12,249 nt of DNA, from NCBI GenBank assembly GCA_030526765.1, contig JAUNCB010000012.1, forward strand, positions 1-12,249, read 5' to 3'. This DNA is from Bacillota bacterium. GTDB lineage: Bacteria > Bacillota > Clostridia > Lachnospirales > Anaerotignaceae. Position numbers and translations under genes: made by a program. Positions 8,689 through 12,249 of the stretch are shown here, piece after piece. A model generated the notes under the pieces. The model was not told the origin of the DNA. It was given only the letters and a program-made list of their open reading frames with translations, and searched no databases. Each line of letters starts with the position of its first letter. The stretch's first letter is position 1.

Positions 8689-8842
8689 AGAATATTTCCC
8701 TCCTATAGGTTATTTGTGAACGGACAAGTCCGTTTAGGGTCTCAAATATGTATACAGTGTGCAAATTTTACACAATCCACATAAGCATTTTGTTCGACCA
8801 TTGATGGAATTTTCCTGCAAAACCCTGCAAAAAACCCCAGTC
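8689..8842 (-). promoter_or_regulatory. Long 5' leader of the EF-G paralogue, possibly regulatory
   Basis: From the predicted start near 8842 to the ATG there are about 154 nt. In order of transcription they hold a tandem 10-mer (CCTGCAAAAC/A on the plus strand, 8814-8832), a possible 19-codon upstream ORF (8742-8801), and a 7-bp hairpin AACGGAC-TT-GTCCGTT (8719-8734) ending 14 nt before the Shine-Dalgarno. The Shine-Dalgarno overlaps a CCTATAGG palindrome. An AGGGT (around 8822-8826) could pair with ACCCT just after the upstream ORF. No known riboswitch class was recognised. Confidence 0.45.
8742..8801 (-). other. Possible 19-codon leader peptide upstream of the EF-G paralogue
   Basis: An ATG at 8801 opens a short frame reading MVEQNAYVDCVKFAHCIHI and ending in TGA at 8744-8742. 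An AGGA sits 11 nt before the ATG, a rather long spacing. The stop lies just before the 8719-8734 hairpin, an arrangement seen in leader-peptide attenuators. A short ORF like this can easily occur by chance. Confidence 0.22.
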
Positions 8843-8848
8843 CTAGTA

Positions 8849-8877
8849 ATTATAACAGAGAAAATATAATTATTCAA
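8849..8877 (-). promoter_or_regulatory. Promoter of the EF-G paralogue gene
   Basis: On the minus strand TTGAAT (8872-8877) and TATAAT (8849-8854) are 17 nt apart, and a TG one base before the -10 makes it an extended -10. This is one of the strongest promoters in the window and predicts a start near 8842. Confidence 0.85.
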
Positions 8878-8927
8878 TCAATTTTTGTGAATTTTGAAAC
8901 AACCGCCCCTTCTTTTTTCTCCGCAGG

Positions 8928-8950
8928 AAAAAAAGCGGCGTTTCCGCCGC
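8928..8950 (-). terminator. Rho-independent terminator of the amidase gene
   Basis: On the minus strand GCGGCG (8945-8950) and CGCCGC (8935-8940) pair around a GAAA tetraloop, followed by seven T (8928-8934). It lies 11 nt past the amidase stop codon. Confidence 0.92.
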
Positions 8951-8961
8951 CTTCTCCGCCC

Positions 8962-9513
8962 TCAGAAAACAGGGGGCTCCACAAAGGGGATCCCGAAATA
9001 TTCCGTCAGGGAACGGCTCAGTTCTCTGGCGATGGGCATGATATTTTCCTTGATCCAGTCGGCATCCTCCCAGTTATCATGATATGCCACCTCCACCAGG
9101 GCAGAGGGGGTGCGGGTGCGCCGCAGCTCCCGCAGGGTCACTGTGGGAAGGGTCTGTATCCGTGCAGGCACAGGGTAGATGGATTTGAAATTTTCGGCAA
9201 TGATCTCCGCCATCCGCTTTCCCATGGGGCTGCCGCTGTAATAATAGATCACAGGCCCCTGCCGCTGCCCTGCGATGCTTTCCGGCGAAGCATTGGAATG
9301 GATCGCCAGATGAAAATCGGCACCGCTGTTATTGGAGGCGGCGATCACCTCCCCCAGTGTCATTTCGGGGCTGTTGCGGATAACGGTGATGCCGCTGGCA
9401 GCCAGATAGGGCTCCATGGCATCGGCGATCAGATTCATGTATTCCTCCTCCGTGCCGCCGTTGATGAAGGGATTGAATTCCTGTAGAGAGGGACTTAAAT
9501 ATACAATGGGCAT
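8962..9513 (-). CDS. N-acetylmuramoyl-L-alanine amidase-like protein (Amidase_3)
   Basis: This 183-residue protein matches the zinc-dependent Amidase_3 family that cuts the amide bond between MurNAc and the peptide stem of peptidoglycan. Seen are EEEYMNLIADAM (22-33, candidate second zinc ligand Glu), LAIHSNA (69-75, zinc ligand H72), VIYYYSGS (88-95), and LRELRRTRTPSALVEV (128-142) with candidate catalytic E141. The usual N-terminal DPGHGG motif with the first zinc His is absent; that position reads LSPSLQEFNPFINGG. There is no signal peptide or membrane segment, so the protein would act from inside, for example during mother-cell or autolytic lysis, or be released by lysis. The start ATG at 9513 (MPIVYLSPS) lies 7 nt after AAAAGGAG; a frame extending seven codons further up would run through this Shine-Dalgarno. 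Confidence 0.8.
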   Translation of the reverse strand: MPIVYLSPSLQEFNPFINGGTEEEYMNLIADAMEPYLAASGITVIRNSPEMTLGEVIAASNNSGADFHLAIHSNASPESIAGQRQGPVIYYYSGSPMGKRMAEIIAENFKSIYPVPARIQTLPTVTLRELRRTRTPSALVEVAYHDNWEDADWIKENIMPIARELSRSLTEYFGIPFVEPPVF

Positions 9514-9551
9514 AAAAAAACTCCTTTTCCACAATCATATGAAAAAGGAGT
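9514..9551 (-). terminator. Alcohol dehydrogenase terminator overlapping the amidase Shine-Dalgarno
   Basis: On the minus strand ACTCCTTTTTC (9541-9551) pairs with GAAAAGGAGT (9520-9529, one bulge) around an 11-nt loop, followed by seven T (9514-9520), making a standard intrinsic terminator 10 nt past the adh stop codon. Its 3' arm is the AAAAGGAG that serves as the amidase ribosome binding site, and the T run ends at the amidase ATG. Confidence 0.78.
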
Positions 9552-9561
9552 GTTTCTGTTC

Positions 9562-10662
9562 TTATTTCATCAGAGATTTCCGATACATATTGTAAATATC
9601 CTCTCTTGTCAGAGGATAAGGGAAGGTTGCGATCTTGCCGGGCTGCTCCATAAAACGGTCGGTATAGTATTCCAGATCCGCCTCTGTGTAGATGGCTTCA
9701 TGCTCCAGCACCTCATCCAGAAATGCCCCCAGCTCCTTCGTATCCGCAAAGCCGAGACATTCCAGAAGCCTTGCCACATGGGCATCCCCTGCGGGGAACT
9801 GCTCCACATAGGCCTGTGTCAGCACACCGTTTGCCATGCCGTGGGCAAGTCCCTTTTCATAAGTAAGGAAATAACCCATGCCGTGGGGCAGAGAGGTCAT
9901 GGTCTGGGCAATGGCTGCACCGCCCAGGGCAGACATCAGCAGCAGCTGATCCCGCACCTCTGCAGGATATTCTCTTTTTCGCAGCGCAGGGATACATTCT
10001 CTGAAAACAGACAGACCCATTTCCACGATCCCTCTGCTGACTGCATTCGCCCTTGCGGAAAGATAGCTTTCGATCAGATGGGTCAGGGCATCCACCGCTG
10101 TATTATTTGTTGTTTTCGCAGGCAGGGTATCCATATATTTCGGATCCAGATATGCCACATCCGCAAAAATATGGGCCGCAATGCTGGATTTCGTCTTTTT
10201 CGCATGGAGGGTCAGGATGGCATACTGGGTCACCTCTGAGCCTGTGCCTGCCGTTGTGGGCACACAGACGATGGGCAGTGCCTTCGCATCCCCATCCCAC
10301 AGGGCATCCGTTCCCTTCTGGGGTGCAGCCGCCATAACGGAGATGGCCTTGCCTGCATCCATGGGAGAGCCGCCGCCGATGCCGATGAAAAATTCCACCC
10401 CTTCGGCTATGGCGATCTGCGCCGCCCGTTCCACTGTTTCCACATCGGGATTTTCCCCGATCTCATCAAACAATACCCATGCAATGCCCAATGCATCCAG
10501 TGCATCCGTAATATCCTTCTGGGCACCGTTTTTCTTGGCAGAGCTTCTGCCTGTTACCACCATGGCCTTTTTCCCCAGCTTCGCCATGGCAGCCTTATGC
10601 TCGCTCACACAGCCCCTGCCGAAATAGCAGTCTGTGGGCATGAAATAACGGAAGTTGTTCAT
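9562..10662 (-). CDS. Iron-containing alcohol dehydrogenase
   Basis: This 366-residue group III (Fe-ADH) dehydrogenase interconverts an alcohol and an aldehyde with NAD(P)H in the cytoplasm; the substrate is not predictable. The N-terminal domain has the nucleotide-binding GGGSPMDAGKA (96-106) and PTTAGTGSEVT (135-145). The metal ligands are visible as D191 and H195 in VDALTHLIES, H260 in SLPHGMG and H274 in GLAHGMANG, all as expected for a divalent metal centre. The length is a little under the usual 380-390, mainly at the C-terminus, and the protein looks complete. The ATG at 10662 follows GGGAGG. It lies 33 nt after a small acidic protein gene and probably shares its promoter. It could be a fermentative alcohol, butanol or 1,3-propanediol-type enzyme. 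Confidence 0.92.
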   Translation of the reverse strand: MNNFRYFMPTDCYFGRGCVSEHKAAMAKLGKKAMVVTGRSSAKKNGAQKDITDALDALGIAWVLFDEIGENPDVETVERAAQIAIAEGVEFFIGIGGGSPMDAGKAISVMAAAPQKGTDALWDGDAKALPIVCVPTTAGTGSEVTQYAILTLHAKKTKSSIAAHIFADVAYLDPKYMDTLPAKTTNNTAVDALTHLIESYLSARANAVSRGIVEMGLSVFRECIPALRKREYPAEVRDQLLLMSALGGAAIAQTMTSLPHGMGYFLTYEKGLAHGMANGVLTQAYVEQFPAGDAHVARLLECLGFADTKELGAFLDEVLEHEAIYTEADLEYYTDRFMEQPGKIATFPYPLTREDIYNMYRKSLMK

Positions 10663-10695
10663 TCTGTTTCCTCCCTTCGGCTTTACCTTTCTCCA

Positions 10696-10950
10696 TCAGC
10701 AGAGAAAATCGTACCAGTCCCATTCTCCTGCCATGATGGCTTCGATGGTTTCCTCCGCAGGCTCCTCCAGCAGTTCAAATTCGATCTCGAATTCATGATA
10801 GCGTTCCCCTTCGATGGTGGCAACGCCGCTGATCACATAATTCTTGCCTTCGCCTGTGATATATTCCCCTTCCATCAGAAGGTCGTCCTCCTCCAGATAG
10901 AATTTATGCAGTTCCTTTTTGATCTGTTCTTCTGTAAATACCAGTTTCAT
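10696..10950 (-). CDS. Small acidic protein of unknown function
   Basis: I do not recognise this family. The 84-residue protein is strongly acidic, rich in Glu and Asp, with no Cys except the final residue and no signal peptide or membrane segment. It begins MKLVFTEEQIKKELHKFYLEE, likely an amphipathic helix, followed by alternating strand-like segments (DLLMEGEYITGEG, YVISGVATIEGE, YHEFEIEFEL), then EEPAEETIEAIMAGEWDWYDFLC. The ATG at 10950 has a GGATGGGGAG ribosome binding site. A TTG-started frame would add 19 residues upstream but would begin ahead of the predicted transcription start, so it is rejected. The gene precedes the alcohol dehydrogenase by 33 nt and probably forms an operon with it. 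A soluble regulatory or binding role is possible, but nothing in the sequence shows it. Confidence 0.75.
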   Translation of the reverse strand: MKLVFTEEQIKKELHKFYLEEDDLLMEGEYITGEGKNYVISGVATIEGERYHEFEIEFELLEEPAEETIEAIMAGEWDWYDFLC

Positions 10951-10978
10951 ATCTCCCCATCCTTTCTTCTTTCTTTTG

Positions 10979-11007
10979 ATTCTAACATCATACCGAGCCG
11001 TGGACAA
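10979..11007 (-). promoter_or_regulatory. Promoter of the acidic-protein/alcohol dehydrogenase operon
   Basis: On the minus strand TTGTCC (11002-11007) and TAGAAT (10979-10984) are 17 nt apart, with a TG one base before the -10. The predicted start near 10972 gives a leader of about 22 nt. The -35 box lies on the same bases as the -35 box of the divergent exonuclease promoter. Confidence 0.62.
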
Positions 11008-11029
11008 GTTCCTTTTTTCATGTTACACT
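11001..11029 (+). promoter_or_regulatory. Promoter of the exonuclease gene
   Basis: TGGACA (11001-11006) and TACACT (11024-11029) are 17 nt apart, with an extended TG at 11021-11022. The predicted start near 11036 gives a leader of about 37 nt containing GGAG. Confidence 0.68.
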
Positions 11030-11072
11030 AGGAGCGACACAGAAAAGAGAGTCCCCAAAAGGAGTTTTTTAT

Positions 11073-11852
11073 ATGAATTATATTGTGCTGGATCTGGAAT
11101 TCAACCAGGCCTTCCCCTTTAAATCCGGAAAAAAGGCTGAGCCGAATCCGGAATGTCCCTTTGAGATCATCCAGATCGGTGCCGTAAAGCTGAATGATGC
11201 CTTTGAGACCATGGGCACCTTTGATGCCATGATCCGCCCGCAGCTTTATCCCCGCCTGCATCCCTTCGTGGAAAAGATCACAGGCATCCATCCCGAAATG
11301 CTGACAGGCAAGCCCTCCTTCCGTGAGGTTTATGCTTCCTTCCTGCAGTTTATCGGCAAGGAGCCTGCCATCCTCTGCACCTGGGGCGGCGATGATGTAA
11401 AATCCCTCTACCGCAATATCCTCTTTCACAATCTGGATGCGGGAGCCATGACCAATCAGTTTCTGAATGTGCAGCCCTTTGCCGCTCAGTATCTGAACCA
11501 TGAGCCGGGCAAGGCCATCGGGCTGAAAAATGCCGTGGAGGCACTGGGCATCCCCAAGGGAGAAACCTTCCACAATGCCCTGAATGATGCCGTTTACACA
11601 GCGGAGATCTTCCGCATTACCCACCCTGCGGAAATTCATGCGGAAACCTTCAATCCCCTCTCCATGCTGGCGAAGAAGCCCAAAAAGCTGCGCACCAATA
11701 TGAAGAGCCTGCTGATGTATGTGGAGGAGCGGCTGGAGCGTTCCCTTTCCGAGGAGGAAAAGGGTCTGGTGAAGATGGCATATATGCTGGGACGCAACCA
11801 CACCTTTGATGCGACCCCTGCTGTCAGAAAAAAAACAAAGGACGAGAAATAA
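11073..11852 (+). CDS. DEDDh-family 3'-5' exonuclease (KapD/ERI-1-like)
   Basis: This 259-residue protein carries the DEDDh exonuclease fold that removes nucleotides from 3' ends of DNA or RNA with two metal ions. The catalytic residues are visible: D7 and E9 in VLDLEFN, an Asp in WGGDD (107-108), and H167 and D172 in HNALNDA. The segment FEIIQIGAVKL (30-40) and the text around ITGIHPEML are typical of the ERI-1/KapD branch (cd06133-like), which act mainly on RNA in known cases. The C-terminal 70 residues are a basic, helical extension of unknown role. The ATG at 11073 lies 8 nt after GGAG. It is the only plus-strand gene, transcribed divergently from the acidic-protein operon and convergently with the HtrA-like gene. 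Confidence 0.9.
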   Translation: MNYIVLDLEFNQAFPFKSGKKAEPNPECPFEIIQIGAVKLNDAFETMGTFDAMIRPQLYPRLHPFVEKITGIHPEMLTGKPSFREVYASFLQFIGKEPAILCTWGGDDVKSLYRNILFHNLDAGAMTNQFLNVQPFAAQYLNHEPGKAIGLKNAVEALGIPKGETFHNALNDAVYTAEIFRITHPAEIHAETFNPLSMLAKKPKKLRTNMKSLLMYVEERLERSLSEEEKGLVKMAYMLGRNHTFDATPAVRKKTKDEK

Positions 11853-11854
11853 CA

Positions 11855-11900
11855 AAAAGCGAAAGCTTTCCCTGTCGGTACAGAGATGGCTTTCGCTTTT
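11855..11900. terminator. Bidirectional terminator between the exonuclease and HtrA-like genes
   Basis: A 12-bp perfect stem, AAAAGCGAAAGC (11855-11866) with GCTTTCGCTTTT (11889-11900), encloses a 22-nt loop with an inner CTGT/ACAG pair. It has A and T tracts on both sides and lies 2 nt after the exonuclease stop and 7 nt from the HtrA-like stop, so it serves both convergent genes. Confidence 0.9.
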
Positions 11901-11907
11901 CTTTATC

Positions 11908-12249
11908 TTATCCGTTTTTATCTGCTATTCTGATTTTCAGGTCTACACCGGTCTCCCCGTCTCTGATGGCGTGAAGATCCACCGTATCGCCCACCTTCAC
12001 TTCGCCCACAGCGGCGATCAGTGCGTCCATATTCATGATGGTCTTTCCGTTGAACTGGGTGATGACATCGCCCACCTTCAGACCTGCCTGCTCCGCAGGG
12101 CCGCCTTCCACTACCTCCAGCACCAGTGCCCCTACAGGCAGCTTGTACATGGGTGCGGTTTCCTCGGTGATATCTGTGCCTGTGATACCGATATAGGGCT
12201 TCGGCTGTGTGCCTGTCTGCAGAAGCTCCTCTACAATGGGTGCCAGAAC
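11908..12249 (-). CDS. HtrA/DegP-like serine protease, C-terminal PDZ part only
   Basis: The frame is open to the right edge, giving 113 residues of the C-terminus. It begins PIVEELLQTGTQ, the end of a trypsin-like domain linker, then PYIGITG (the PDZ carboxylate-binding loop), VGALVLEVVEGGPAEQAGLKVGD and VITQFNGKTIMNMDALIAAV, a standard HtrA PDZ domain. The protease domain with its His-Asp-Ser triad and any membrane anchor lie outside the window. HtrA proteins degrade misfolded proteins at the cell envelope. An internal ATG at 12150 would give an isolated PDZ domain but has no convincing Shine-Dalgarno, and the reading frame continues with HtrA-like sequence. Confidence 0.85.
   Translation of the reverse strand, partial: VLAPIVEELLQTGTQPKPYIGITGTDITEETAPMYKLPVGALVLEVVEGGPAEQAGLKVGDVITQFNGKTIMNMDALIAAVGEVKVGDTVDLHAIRDGETGVDLKIRIADKNG

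Noticed and set aside
6301..8784. An 827-codon open frame on the plus strand, opposite the EF-G paralogue
   Set aside because: It is a mirror of strong codon bias in the real minus-strand gene. Its product is rich in Cys, His and Phe with no domain-like pattern, and it has no ribosome binding site.
10951..11007. Longer form of the small acidic protein starting from TTG at 11007
   Set aside because: The TTG lies within the predicted promoter, ahead of the transcription start, and the added residues are basic and unlike the rest; ATG at 10950 has a good ribosome binding site.
11028..11855. A 275-codon open frame on the minus strand, opposite the exonuclease
   Set aside because: The plus-strand exonuclease has all catalytic motifs, a promoter, a Shine-Dalgarno and a terminator; the antisense frame has none of these.

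Overview
The window looks like a piece of a low-to-mid GC Clostridia chromosome, most likely from a Lachnospirales-type gut anaerobe. The signs are strong AGGAGG ribosome binding sites, TTGAAT/TATAAT-type promoters, a perfect CIRCE element before groES-groEL, an oxygen-sensitive iron-sulfur L-serine dehydratase in two subunits, and Clostridia-typical protein families. The genus cannot be fixed from the sequence. All genes are on the minus strand except one exonuclease gene near the right end. There is no mobile element, CRISPR array, rRNA or tRNA. This is ordinary core chromosome, and the interest lies mostly in non-coding leaders, terminators and some unusual protein motifs.

Left part (1-3305): the start of an antibiotic-biosynthesis-monooxygenase (ABM) family protein runs off the left edge. 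To its right is a serine-use operon read right to left: sdaAB, sdaAA (both subunits of L-serine dehydratase) and sstT (Na+/serine-threonine symporter). It has one strong promoter at 3276-3305 and a rho-independent terminator at 212-243. Together the genes import serine and deaminate it to pyruvate and ammonia.

Middle (3306-8877): groES-groEL under a CIRCE operator, ending in a very long hairpin; a thioredoxin-reductase-like flavoprotein whose NADPH-binding motifs are degenerate (candidate ferredoxin-dependent type); and an EF-G paralogue (EF-G-2 type) with non-canonical G3 and G4 motifs. The EF-G paralogue has a leader of about 150 nt that holds a possible 19-codon upstream ORF, a tandem 10-mer and a hairpin.

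Right part (8928-12249): a small acidic unknown protein, an iron-type alcohol dehydrogenase and an Amidase_3-like cell-wall amidase, all on the minus strand. The amidase Shine-Dalgarno sequence lies inside the terminator hairpin of the alcohol dehydrogenase gene. Divergent from these is a DEDDh 3'-5' exonuclease on the plus strand, with promoters that share almost the same -35 bases. The exonuclease converges on an HtrA-like serine protease gene, of which only the PDZ end is in the window, and a bidirectional terminator separates them.

No clearly new multi-gene system was found. The best candidates for a second look are the leader of the EF-G paralogue, the terminator/SD hairpin before the amidase gene, and the altered motifs of the EF-G and thioredoxin-reductase paralogues.
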